This document shows, piece by piece, positions 57,901 to 63,995 of a stretch of 64,000 nucleotides of DNA. Position numbers and translations under genes: made by a program. Below the pieces are notes generated by a model that made no database searches, had not been told where the DNA came from, and saw only the letters and a list, made by a program, of their open reading frames with translations. Source of the stretch: Gammaproteobacteria bacterium 42_54_T18 (GTDB lineage: Bacteria; Pseudomonadota; Gammaproteobacteria; Pseudomonadales; Ketobacteraceae); NCBI GenBank assembly GCA_002163245.1, contig MAAL01000055.1, positions 44,623 through 108,622 of the forward strand, in the 5' to 3' direction. How positions within the stretch are numbered: the first letter of the stretch is position 1; every line of letters starts with the position of its first letter.

Positions 57901-58271
57901 CAGGATCCCAAGGAGGGAGTGGTGGTGAGAAAGAGATAATTGCTAGTTATATTCTTACAGCGTCACTAAGCTATGCTTTATGCCCTGACGGATCTGCCTC
58001 ACCTTTGTTCGGGACTGTGGTTCTGGATGAAGCCTTTTCAAGGAGTTCGCAAGCAGTCGCTGGACGAATCATAGCGGCTCTTCGTGAATTTGGACTTCAT
58101 CCGCTTTTTATTACACCCAATAAGGAGATTAAACTGTTGAGGTCTCATACGCGCTCGGCGGTGTTAATTCATAATGCTGGTGCGAGAGCCACGATGACGA
58201 GTTTAAGCTGGGAAGAATTAGAACAACATGCAACTAAGCAGCGGAATAGGCAGCATGAAATCACCGAATGA
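54966..58271 (+). CDS. jetC: Wadjet subunit JetC (SMC-like ATPase)
   Basis: MukB/SMC-like motor of 1101 residues. Walker A is GPTGSGKT at residues 47-54, in a DUF-type N-terminal head (NVYNWGPFNKRH). Long coiled-coil arms flank a hinge-like region near residues 470-570. The C-terminal head has the signature GGSGGEKEIIASYILTASLS and Walker B FGTVVLDEAFSRSSQAVAGR. The two heads and arms are intact, so a functional loop-extruding ATPase is expected. The start has a GGAGGG site ten bases upstream. The 3' end overlaps jetD by 17 bases. Confidence 0.94.
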   Translation: MSGSEEVTLSDLLPATYSLAGLNVYNWGPFNKRHSADIDHGGTAIIGPTGSGKTTLVDAFMTLICPQPKYNLASTGGHESDRDLISYVRGVSGAGNGSGGTDHISRPSKTVTAIEACFDNGDNSVSIAAVLWVDSSSSAMADLKRAWIFSENGQYGLDEFLETQQESGMRGLKLLGREVSGVYVSDNKKSYLAHLRRFFDVGDNAFTLLNRAAGLKQINSIDDLFRELVLDDRSAFTRAAEVSAEFDDLAVIHAELETARQQQMSLQPISIEHEKLNGHLQMFDKLQELQKILPIWYAQHAYELWGQRENGIQERLNVSLVKCAGLIDEIITSENHTNSLRDIYMSSGGASIESIEQQIKMQNMQLSRCQIRANNYKEIAKVLNFDQTINAESLLRNQELAITLAKEQRPALENKTEAVFKCGAENRIQQDKVNDLENELKKVASSHSNIPGSYLEFQGELSRALGMDVGMLPFAAELVEVKAEESQWRGAIERALGGHRLRLLVPERSIRQALAWVNNRHNKLNVRLLRVEDCYSHAKFLEDGFTKKFNFKSHPYREALKNMLASIDRHCVEDADELQNIPRGMTAQGLMSGKKGYFDKQDRRRLDQDWMTGFDNRDRVARISRELKIAQGGLTISGQQLEIEKQSCSQLEKSLALIEKIVSQDFIDIDVPGVEKSINKLQFRLDTIRDPESDTACAEKNWKSAQQELKSLREIEKSCLEEKTALELSHKEARAHKDSAFKTIGEGLTGEEIRVGDDSFVSPEVEKIEEQEKKASQQLQKELDSCVEQISVCKVNLAKLMTKAKKIDTGALAESGTELEDLPQYIEQLRILIEEALPEKQARFLAYLNQSSDQGVTQLLMNIKSEVDKIKDRIDDLNSTMRRVDYQPGRYLRLEPKPVVHESLRTLTKAQQHLRYIAAQDDNGSNHYRALQTVVDLLRDASERKRTKAAQALLDPRYRLQFSVSVIDRSSGLAIETRTGSQGGSGGEKEIIASYILTASLSYALCPDGSASPLFGTVVLDEAFSRSSQAVAGRIIAALREFGLHPLFITPNKEIKLLRSHTRSAVLIHNAGARATMTSLSWEELEQHATKQRNRQHEITE

Positions 58272-59409
58272 TTTGTCCAATAAACTATCAAATCAGTGGA
58301 AAAATGCTGATCTACGTGAACGTAGATTGCTTTCTACAGATGAGTGGCCCCTCGAACTACGGGTTGGGGCTCCTAGTGCTAAGCTAGTGATAGAGCACCC
58401 AGGAGAATTTCGCTCTCATCTAAATAAATGGAAAGCTGTAACAGCCGGGACTGTACATTGGGAAGATAAAAGTTATCGTGATATTAGTGCCCCTGTATCC
58501 GTCCCTAAATATTGGAGAATATCTAGTCCAAGTGAATGGGTTGCAGTTTGCAATAATATCGACATTAAGAATGAATTTTCCCATATGGGAAGGATAGTGG
58601 AAAATACTGATAAAATATTCCACTCCCTTATCTTGCGTCAACGAAATCTGGTCATGGCGAGAAACTCTGATGAGGTTATTTTGACCGCAAAGGTTGTCAT
58701 GGAATTGGCGCCATCTTGTGCAAACGGAAGGCCTTTAAGAGCACTTTCTATTGCTGGATGTGATAGTAAATTCTTTGAGCGTAATAGAAGCCTTATCATT
58801 CAGATGCTTATTTTAAGGTTTGGTGATGTGGTCAATGATATTGGCTTGGAAAAATTTCTTGATGCGCTTGATGAGAACGATCACTGGCTACTAGTAGCGC
58901 CTTTAACGCAGGGATTGTTGCCGTTCGAGCAACAGCGTGTTCGCGCGAGAGAACTTCTAAAACGCGAATTGCCTGGAACTCATATTATAATTGTTGAGAA
59001 TGAAAAGTGCCTATATCAACTGCCCATGCTACCGGGGACAATTGCCATTCTAGGTTCAGGGCAAAATTTAAAGTGGTTATCTGCTGAATGGTTGAAAGGA
59101 AAGAGTGTGGCGTATTGGGGAGATATAGATACATGGGGATTATGTATGTTATCTACAGCGAGGCGCTATATTCCAAAGTTGATTCCACTAATGATGAATA
59201 TGTCGGTATATGATGCCTATGGAGCTGAATCAGCGGTCTCTGAGCCTGAAACGGCAGGCGGAATACCTCCTGAGCAGCTGAACGATAAGGAAATAGAATT
59301 GTACAAATTTCTCGTTTCACAAGACAAGGGGAGACTTGAACAAGAATTTATTCCCAGAGAATTCGTGAAAATGGGAGTTGAATTATGGATTTCAAATTGG
59401 GAATATTAG
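58255..59409 (+). CDS. jetD: Wadjet nuclease JetD (DUF3322/DUF2220)
   Basis: Toprim-like nuclease that cleaves DNA stalled in the JetABC complex. The ATG at 58255 gives 384 residues; an in-frame ATG at 58228 inside jetC is an alternative. The N-terminal DUF3322 part contains PKYWRISSPSEWVAVCNNID. The C-terminal Toprim-like DUF2220 part contains IIIVENEKCLYQLPMLPGTI (glutamate) and VAYWGDIDTWGLCMLSTARR (D-x-D). All four Wadjet genes are thus present and uninterrupted. jetD is followed by a 210-base gap and the M28 peptidase. Confidence 0.93.
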   Translation: MKSPNDLSNKLSNQWKNADLRERRLLSTDEWPLELRVGAPSAKLVIEHPGEFRSHLNKWKAVTAGTVHWEDKSYRDISAPVSVPKYWRISSPSEWVAVCNNIDIKNEFSHMGRIVENTDKIFHSLILRQRNLVMARNSDEVILTAKVVMELAPSCANGRPLRALSIAGCDSKFFERNRSLIIQMLILRFGDVVNDIGLEKFLDALDENDHWLLVAPLTQGLLPFEQQRVRARELLKRELPGTHIIIVENEKCLYQLPMLPGTIAILGSGQNLKWLSAEWLKGKSVAYWGDIDTWGLCMLSTARRYIPKLIPLMMNMSVYDAYGAESAVSEPETAGGIPPEQLNDKEIELYKFLVSQDKGRLEQEFIPREFVKMGVELWISNWEY

Positions 59410-59619
59410 GTTATTTAGATAACGTACGAAATAGATGAGTGTGCCAATAATTTGTGTATATTGATGGCGATTAGAGAAGACCACCAATAGAAATTAACTA
59501 ATTAGGAATATTCAAGAAATTACTTGTTCATGCGAGTATTCATTTTTCGCCACAATTCAGACATAAATAAGATAGATTTCTGTTTTAGTATATGACTTTT
59601 CTAATCCGAGGAGATGTTT

Positions 59620-60591
59620 ATGGTCAAGGCGTACACCCTTCTGGTTGCCCTGTTATTTTTGATTTCAATTCCAATATTATTATGGACCATATTGACGCAA
59701 CCCATACAAGACCCTGAATTGGTGTCTGAAAAAATAATGATAGATGATGTGAGATTAAAAAGTCATGTCGTAAAGTTATCTACGGTCTTTCCACCAAGAA
59801 GTGATGATGTAGAAAAATTGCATGTTACTGCATCATATATCTATCAGGAGTTTTCTAAATCCAACAAAGACACAGAGTACCAAAACTATGATGTGTGGGG
59901 TGTCGAGTACAAAAACGTAGTATCTAGTTTCGGCCCGAAATCAGACGAAATAATTGTGATTGGTGCGCATTATGATAGTGCCGATGGATTGCCTGGGGCA
60001 GATGACAATGCAAGCGGTGTTGCTGGTTTATTGGAGCTCTCTCGGTTATTAAAGGACGCTCAATTAGAGGTAGAAGTACAACTAGTTGCCTTCTCGCTTG
60101 AGGAGCCACCTTACTTTCGCTCTAGAGATATGGGCAGTTTTCATTATGCAAAATCACTGAATGATTCTAATGCTAATGTAGTGCTCATGATCAACTTTGA
60201 GATGATAGGGTACTATACCGATGCTGAAAATAGTCAGGAGTATCCAATGCCGTGGCTATCAGGCGTATATCCTGAGGTAGGAAATTTTATTGCTTTGGTT
60301 GGAGCATATAGCGAGATTCCGGAGTTGAGGGCACTTAAGAGAAGCATGAGTAGGTTTTCCGGTCTTCCTGTAGTTTCTATCAACGCACCACCATTTTTTC
60401 CTGGAATGACGCTGTCGGATCATTTGAATTTTTGGTGGTTTGGGTATTCTGCACTAATGGTTACAGATACCGCATTTTATAGAAATAAGGCATACCATAC
60501 GAAGGCTGATTTGCCAGAGACGCTGAACTACAAAAAGATGGCTTTTGTGGTTCAGGGGGTATATGACTACCTGAATATGTATAATCGATAA
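59620..60591 (+). CDS. Membrane-anchored M28-family aminopeptidase-like protein
   Basis: A 323-residue protein with one N-terminal membrane segment (residues about 4-24) and a periplasmic-side M28 zinc-peptidase domain. The ATG at 59620 has GAGGAG six bases upstream, and alignment with the remnant at 51489 supports it. ATG 59614 is too close to that site. Metal ligands fit IVIGAHYDSADG, PGADDNASGVAGLLEL, the catalytic Glu in VAFSLEEPPYFRSRDMG, INFEMIGYY, and KAYHTKADLPETLNYKKM. It is the last gene before the distal transposon end. Substrate unknown. Its duplication suggests it travels with the element. Confidence 0.85.
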   Translation: MVKAYTLLVALLFLISIPILLWTILTQPIQDPELVSEKIMIDDVRLKSHVVKLSTVFPPRSDDVEKLHVTASYIYQEFSKSNKDTEYQNYDVWGVEYKNVVSSFGPKSDEIIVIGAHYDSADGLPGADDNASGVAGLLELSRLLKDAQLEVEVQLVAFSLEEPPYFRSRDMGSFHYAKSLNDSNANVVLMINFEMIGYYTDAENSQEYPMPWLSGVYPEVGNFIALVGAYSEIPELRALKRSMSRFSGLPVVSINAPPFFPGMTLSDHLNFWWFGYSALMVTDTAFYRNKAYHTKADLPETLNYKKMAFVVQGVYDYLNMYNR

Positions 60592-60653
60592 GAATTGAGC
60601 GCTTGTGCCTATAATGATTCTGAAAAGCCGAGTTATTTGGAGTTTGGTAACGA

Positions 60654-60693
60654 CCTTTAAAATAGGAGTTGTATAACCTATTGATTTTAAAGG
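60654..60693. terminator. Hairpin after M28 gene, inside distal end
   Basis: Arms CCTTTAAAAT (60654-60663) and ATTTTAAAGG (60684-60693) pair perfectly, with a short AGG/CCT extension inside. It probably stops transcription before the TnsB-site array. Confidence 0.55.
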
Positions 60694-60704
60694 AAAATAA
60701 GTTG

Positions 60705-60829
60705 CGACATTTTGGGCGAAACAAAGTGAGATTTACGACATAATAAACGAAACTAAAGCGACATGACTGTGAAACAGAAACGAAGCTATGCGGGCTTGAG
60801 AACAGTTTTTACGACAAGTCGAACGAAAC
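60705..60829 (+). promoter_or_regulatory. Putative TnsB-site array, distal end
   Basis: Four copies of CGACA-N7/8-GAAAC start at 60705, 60736, 60759 (seven-base spacer) and 60812. They are spaced more widely than at the parE end, like the left end of Tn7. The last copy lies within the terminal inverted repeat. Functional assignment is by analogy with Tn7. Confidence 0.75.
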
Positions 60830-60835
60830 GGCATA
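60811..60835 (-). repeat. Terminal inverted repeat, distal end
   Basis: 25 bases, exact reverse complement of 27342-27366, ending AACGGCATA next to the TTTTC duplication. Confidence 0.93.
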
Positions 60836-60840
60836 TTTTC
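60836..60840 (+). repeat. Target-site duplication, distal side
   Basis: TTTTC, identical to 27337-27341. Joining the two flanks at one copy gives the inferred empty site parE stop-T-TTTTC-TAAAAC. Confidence 0.9.
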
Positions 60841-60859
60841 TAAAACTCTCAATACTGAG

Positions 60860-60900
60860 GTTACACGTAAAAGTTTTGATTCTTCTACGTGTAACATTTT
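60860..60900. terminator. Hairpin between transposon end and HD-Pnk gene
   Basis: A 10-bp perfect stem (60860-60869 with 60886-60895, arm GTTACACGTA) with a 16-base loop and an ATTTTA tail. It lies before the convergent HD-Pnk stop. Before the insertion it would have stood directly behind parE, so it was probably the parE terminator. Confidence 0.65.
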
Positions 60901-60917
60901 AGAGTATTTGATGAAGT

Positions 60918-62237
60918 CTATTTTACAAACTCATCAGAAAAAAATTCACTTTTCTGTAATGTTCCTTCATAGTGCTGCGTCAAGTCCTTTTTAACTATTA
61001 GACTGCGGTGAGCTTCATCAACAGTGGGCCATTGAAGGGAATCAAGTTGCCGTTGTAGGATGTCTTTTGGCACTGAACGCGATCGTTTTTCGTTTCCCTC
61101 AAAATAAGCAGCTTCCTCTTGCTGGAAAATTACAAGAGTTACCAGTGCTTGGTAGGAAAAACCCAATGCACAAATTTGCGCTCTGAAATCTTTACGCAAA
61201 TTTGTCGCATCCCAGACAACACGATTTTTTGATCTCAAATGATGTTTCAATTGAGATTTCGCTTCTTGCATCACTTGCCCACGAATCTTCTGGTTTGTTC
61301 TATCTCCACAGATATCCTCTCGTATATCGTCGAGAGATACAACGGCATACCCAGAAAGATGATTCTGTATCCATCTTGTTTTTCCTGAGCCTGAAGGGCC
61401 GCACATCACCACCAATTGAGGAAAGCTATCGCGATACTGGAAGGATCTTGCTATTGCTTCAGAAGCAGTGCTGATTAGACCGTTTTCACGATCCCTAACA
61501 GCATTTCCATAAATTAGATCTATGGTGTTAGCATCGTAGTCGGATAATTCCCTTAAGAGATGGGCTTGCCAGTCCTGGTAACCTGGATAGCAAGCGGCTT
61601 CTTTCGGTTTCCACACTTGGTATTCCATGCAGAACATTTTGAATAGCTCAAGATATTCCAGCTGTTTGCTTTTGTCTGGGCAATGACGCCCAGACATGTC
61701 TGCTAACTCTAAGTAATAAAGTAACTCGCATTCAGCTTGCCGGGCTAAGGAAAGATAATCCCCAATCGGTTTGTCCCTTACGACCAATAGTTTTGGCATA
61801 TGGTGTTCACCGACCAGTCCCAGAATTGTCTTAATCACGAAGTAAGAAAGGCCGGTCTCCATTAGTTTATAAGCTAAATACGAGCGCCCTTTATCCTCAT
61901 GGCCAGGAGATACAACACGGATGACATCATTTATCTCTCTTCGTTTTGTACATACGGGTTTTCCAATATCATGTAATAGCGTAGCCAGGACTAAAGCTTG
62001 CCTCATTTCCCCACTTATATGGAGTGCGTCACTTTCCAGCAGAATATATAATTCGTCTAATACCATGCCAGTATGAATATGCACGTTACCTTCTGCATGC
62101 CACTCTGGATCTTGCTCCGTGTACTCTAACTCTAATAGCAAGGGCAGGTGTTCCCCTAAGTGTTTCACGCACTCATCAATCCCTGGTGTTCCGTTTGTTT
62201 TTAGCGATTCTAAAAAAATCGTTAATGACTTATTCAT
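60918..62237 (-). CDS. HD-phosphoesterase / polynucleotide kinase (RNA end-healing)
   Basis: A 439-residue fusion resembling bacterial HD-Pnk end-healing enzymes. The N-terminal HD domain has LATLLHDIGKPV at about residues 86-97 and a second histidine cluster LVGEHHMPK. In the family it removes 2',3'-phosphates. The C-terminal P-loop kinase has LVVMCGPSGSGKTRWIQNHL at about residues 275-294, the lid-side VVSLDDIRED and WDATNLRKDFR, which phosphorylates 5'-OH ends. The ATG at 62237 has GGGAGG five bases upstream and overlaps the ligase stop by eight bases. With the ligase it forms a complete nick-repair pair for RNA. Confidence 0.85.
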   Translation of the reverse strand: MNKSLTIFLESLKTNGTPGIDECVKHLGEHLPLLLELEYTEQDPEWHAEGNVHIHTGMVLDELYILLESDALHISGEMRQALVLATLLHDIGKPVCTKRREINDVIRVVSPGHEDKGRSYLAYKLMETGLSYFVIKTILGLVGEHHMPKLLVVRDKPIGDYLSLARQAECELLYYLELADMSGRHCPDKSKQLEYLELFKMFCMEYQVWKPKEAACYPGYQDWQAHLLRELSDYDANTIDLIYGNAVRDRENGLISTASEAIARSFQYRDSFPQLVVMCGPSGSGKTRWIQNHLSGYAVVSLDDIREDICGDRTNQKIRGQVMQEAKSQLKHHLRSKNRVVWDATNLRKDFRAQICALGFSYQALVTLVIFQQEEAAYFEGNEKRSRSVPKDILQRQLDSLQWPTVDEAHRSLIVKKDLTQHYEGTLQKSEFFSDEFVK

Positions 62238-62826
62238 AGTGTCCTCCCTGGCCATTTTTGGCGTGAGTAGCTAGTTGATTCGGTTCAATATCAGCATGCA
62301 TCCAATGTTGGTTCGTTTGTACGTGTTTAGGTCTTACCCATTTTGCGACGCTAACTGAAAAGTCGTCATAGTGGAATTCATCAGCCGACCGAACAACGTA
62401 ACCTTCACATATGGCTGTATCAATCGAGAGTTGCTGAAGCCGCTCTTGATCCCATATGCCTCGATATAGAACCGATGGTATAACTAGGTCAAAGAGAGAG
62501 GCCCATTCAACGGTCTCATCCCAGCTCAAGCACCTGTTCTTATCGTTCCATATTGAGAACAACAGGAAATAGCTCGGTAAATTGTCGTAAAATATAGCAT
62601 GCTTCGCATAAACGTTTTCGCCGCATAAGCGCCAGTTTTCTGGAATCTGGTTGGCAACTTTGGCGTGGAGCCCTTTTACCCAATCCCTAGAAGGGTGGTG
62701 ACGGCTATCTAATGACCTTGCATGTATATGATCTGCATACATCGTGGTATTTTCCCCATCCATTTTTTCAGTGACCACAATCTCTTTTCCCAAAAACGGG
62801 TCAGTTGACGACTTTCTTACCATCAC
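62230..62826 (-). CDS. Minimal ATP-dependent RNA ligase
   Basis: A 198-residue nucleotidyltransferase-type ligase. Motif I is VVTEKMDGENTTMYADHIHA, with the adenylated Lys at about residue 21. Motif III-like FLLFSIWNDKN, motif IV EGYVVRS and a motif V-like SVAKWVRPKHV follow. It consists of the core adenylyltransferase domain only, without the C-terminal domain of T4 Rnl1 or Rnl2. ATG 62826 or 62823 may serve as start. A perfect 19-base palindrome lies directly upstream. The coupling with HD-Pnk supports an RNA-repair role, perhaps of tRNAs cut by nucleases. Confidence 0.82.
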   Translation of the reverse strand: MMVRKSSTDPFLGKEIVVTEKMDGENTTMYADHIHARSLDSRHHPSRDWVKGLHAKVANQIPENWRLCGENVYAKHAIFYDNLPSYFLLFSIWNDKNRCLSWDETVEWASLFDLVIPSVLYRGIWDQERLQQLSIDTAICEGYVVRSADEFHYDDFSVSVAKWVRPKHVQTNQHWMHADIEPNQLATHAKNGQGGHYE

Positions 62827-62831
62827 TTGTG

Positions 62832-62850
62832 TACCCTGGTGACCAGGGTA
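62832..62850. promoter_or_regulatory. Perfect palindrome at the 5' end of the RNA-repair operon
   Basis: TACCCTGGTGACCAGGGTA, nine-base arms around one base, ends six bases before the ligase start codon. It could be an operator or a hairpin hiding the ribosome site. The following 200 bases to the next terminator hold no gene that I can see. Confidence 0.6.
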
Positions 62851-63066
62851 AATGGGAGGTACGTGGATATTTGTATCTATGGTTATTCATAATGTCGATC
62901 TCAAGTAACTGATTAGCTTAAAAACACTTGCGCAGCAGTCATCTGGACAAATAGATTGTCAGTTTGAGCTTGCTAGCAGTGATGAAAATAATATTTATTT
63001 GAAATACGGCATTACATTCTATTTTGCCTAGTTTCCTAAGCCCCTACGATTTTAATAATCCACAAA

Positions 63067-63098
63067 AAAACCCGGAAGGTTATAGCCTTCCGGGTTTT
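63067..63098. terminator. Rho-independent terminator (mirror unit, left)
   Basis: A 13-bp stem, AAAACCCGGAAGG (63067-63079) with 63086-63098, and loop TTATAG. A-run on the left side gives a T-run on the minus strand, so it ends the minus-strand micro-ORF transcript. Confidence 0.85.
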
Positions 63099-63117
63099 CT
63101 AGTTTTTCAACTTTTCC

Positions 63118-63151
63118 CTTTATAAGAAGGCTATGTCGCCTTCTTATAAAG
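63118..63151. repeat. 14-bp hairpin downstream of minus micro-ORF
   Basis: Arms 63118-63131 and 63138-63151 (CTTTATAAGAAGGC) pair perfectly. A related hairpin in inverted position lies at 63698-63717. Confidence 0.8.
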
Positions 63152-63159
63152 TTAAGCGA

Positions 63160-63255
63160 TTAGCTTGTACTGCTGGAACAACAAACGAAAGACACGTGAC
63201 AGTGAAATGTCTGCGTGTTGTCTGTTTTTGCTTTGTATGATTGAATTCGATTCAT
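63160..63255 (-). CDS. Cysteine-containing micro-ORF (31 residues)
   Basis: Start ATG at 63255, stop TAA at 63160-63162. The product begins MNRIQSYKAKTDNTQ and ends HVSFVCCSSSTS, with a Cys pair. A GGGA-type ribosome site lies upstream. The stop codon is part of TAATCGCTTAAC, also found after the plus-strand micro-ORF. A hairpin and a terminator follow. No family is known to me. The symmetric context makes real expression plausible, but coding is not proven. Confidence 0.45.
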   Translation of the reverse strand: MNRIQSYKAKTDNTQTFHCHVSFVCCSSSTS

Positions 63256-63550
63256 TGTTGTCCCAAGTGTTCCTAACAGTAGTTGGCGTCATTTAAACAT
63301 ATTTATTGAAAATCCCAAGTGTTGTTTTATAAAATCAAAAAATTATTATCAAACCCCTGTCGGCAGAATATTAGGGAAATCTGTGTCGATTAGGTAGTTT
63401 CTGAACGTACTTTCGGGTAATGGGTTTTGGAAAATATAATTTGTCTGCAATAAAAAATATCTAAAAAATTACAAAACAATCCTTGGCTTTTTCAAAAAGT
63501 GTGTTTTAATTATGTCATAGATTACATATGCACATTATTTGGAGAAACAA
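63256..63550. promoter_or_regulatory. AT-rich divergent region between micro-ORFs
   Basis: A 295-base AT-rich stretch between two divergent micro-ORFs, expected to hold promoters in both directions. A plausible plus-strand pair is TTGGCT (about 63483) and TTAATT (about 63506), before the GGAG site at 63541. Nothing else is recognised. Confidence 0.35.
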
Positions 63551-63682
63551 ATGATTTCCATTCACGGCAAGAAGACATTAGCGATGATTACAGCGCCAGC
63601 GCGTTGTTGTCTTGTTCTGTCTGTGTGTTGTGCCAAGAATAATCATCGAAATAATGTTGTGGGGAATAAGATCCTCAGTTAA
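63551..63682 (+). CDS. Cysteine-rich micro-ORF (43 residues)
   Basis: ATG at 63551 with GGAG seven bases upstream, stop TAA at 63680-63682. The product contains APARCCLVLSVCCAKNNH, with two Cys pairs. It may be a small exported or metal-binding peptide, or a leader peptide. Paired Cys codons followed by alternative hairpins (CGCTTAACC with GGTTAAGC, or GGAAGGC with GCCTTCC) would also fit attenuation. The nearest downstream gene is tRNA-Lys. Not recognised. Confidence 0.45.
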   Translation: MISIHGKKTLAMITAPARCCLVLSVCCAKNNHRNNVVGNKILS

Positions 63683-63697
63683 TCGCTTAACCAATAA

Positions 63698-63717
63698 GGA
63701 AGGCGGTTAAGCCTTCC
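63698..63717. repeat. Hairpin downstream of plus micro-ORF
   Basis: GGAAGGC (63698-63704) pairs with GCCTTCC (63711-63717). The loop GGTTAA can instead pair with upstream CGCTTAACC, so two structures exclude each other. Confidence 0.65.
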
Positions 63718-63742
63718 ATTACAGGGTAAAGCAGTAAATGCG

Positions 63743-63777
63743 AAACCCCGGAAGGCCAAAACCTTCCGGGGTTTTTT
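63743..63777 (+). terminator. Rho-independent terminator (mirror unit, right)
   Basis: 13-bp stem AAACCCCGGAAGG (63743-63755) with 63762-63774, followed by a run of six T's. It is similar in sequence to the terminator at 63067-63098 and ends the plus micro-ORF transcript before tRNA-Lys. Confidence 0.92.
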
Positions 63778-63798
63778 ATTGCCTGGAGAAAAGTTTAC

Positions 63799-63874
63799 GC
63801 GTCCATAGCTCAATTGGTAGAGCATCCGGCTTTTAACCGGGTGGCTGAAGGTTCAATTCCTTCTGGACGCACCA
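63799..63874 (+). tRNA. tRNA-Lys (TTT)
   Basis: A 76-base cloverleaf with encoded CCA. Acceptor arms GCGTCCA (63799-63805) and TGGACGC (63864-63870), D-arm GCTC-AATTGGTA-GAGC, anticodon loop CTTTTAA with anticodon TTT, and T-loop GTTCAATTCC. The acceptor starts with G-C rather than the GGG of many Lys tRNAs, but the anticodon is clear. Confidence 0.95.
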
Positions 63875-63921
63875 ATTAAAATATAACTTATATCACTGCT
63901 GTCCCACAGTTTGACATAAAA

Positions 63922-63995
63922 AAGGCCTAATTCTCGATAAGTGTTACAATGCAAGTGCGAACAAACAACGTAATACAAAAGGAAAATTAGGCCTT
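63922..63995. other. Inverted repeat at window edge
   Basis: AAGGCCTAATT (63922-63932) and its complement (63985-63995) enclose 52 bases. This may be the leader or end of an unidentified gene or insertion sequence continuing beyond the window. Confidence 0.35.

Larger units (their letters stand above)
27342..60835. mobile_element. Tn7-like transposon inserted after parE
   Basis: A 33,494-bp element bounded by 25-bp perfect terminal inverted repeats (27342-27366 and 60811-60835). It is flanked by the 5-bp direct repeat TTTTC and has repeated CGACA-N7/8-GAAAC sites inside both ends. It encodes TnsA, TnsB, TnsC and two TniQ/TnsD-type proteins. Its insertion right behind the parE stop parallels Tn7 behind glmS. 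By analogy with Tn7, the parE-proximal, tnsA-side end corresponds to the Tn7 right end. Cargo is mostly defence (type I R-M, primase-helicase, Wadjet). The terminal bases are TATGCC rather than the usual TGT of Tn7 relatives, but the matching duplication fixes the boundary. Confidence 0.92.

Noticed and set aside
59425..59450. Third copy of the end-proximal repeat after jetD
   Set aside because: Only about nine bases (ACGAAATAG, inverted) are shared with 27452 and 51635, too short to support homology.
27339..60838. Alternative transposon boundary at TG...CA
   Set aside because: Placing the ends at 27344 and 60833 gives flanks TTCTA and TATTT, which do not match. The boundary at 27342 and 60835 gives identical TTTTC flanks.
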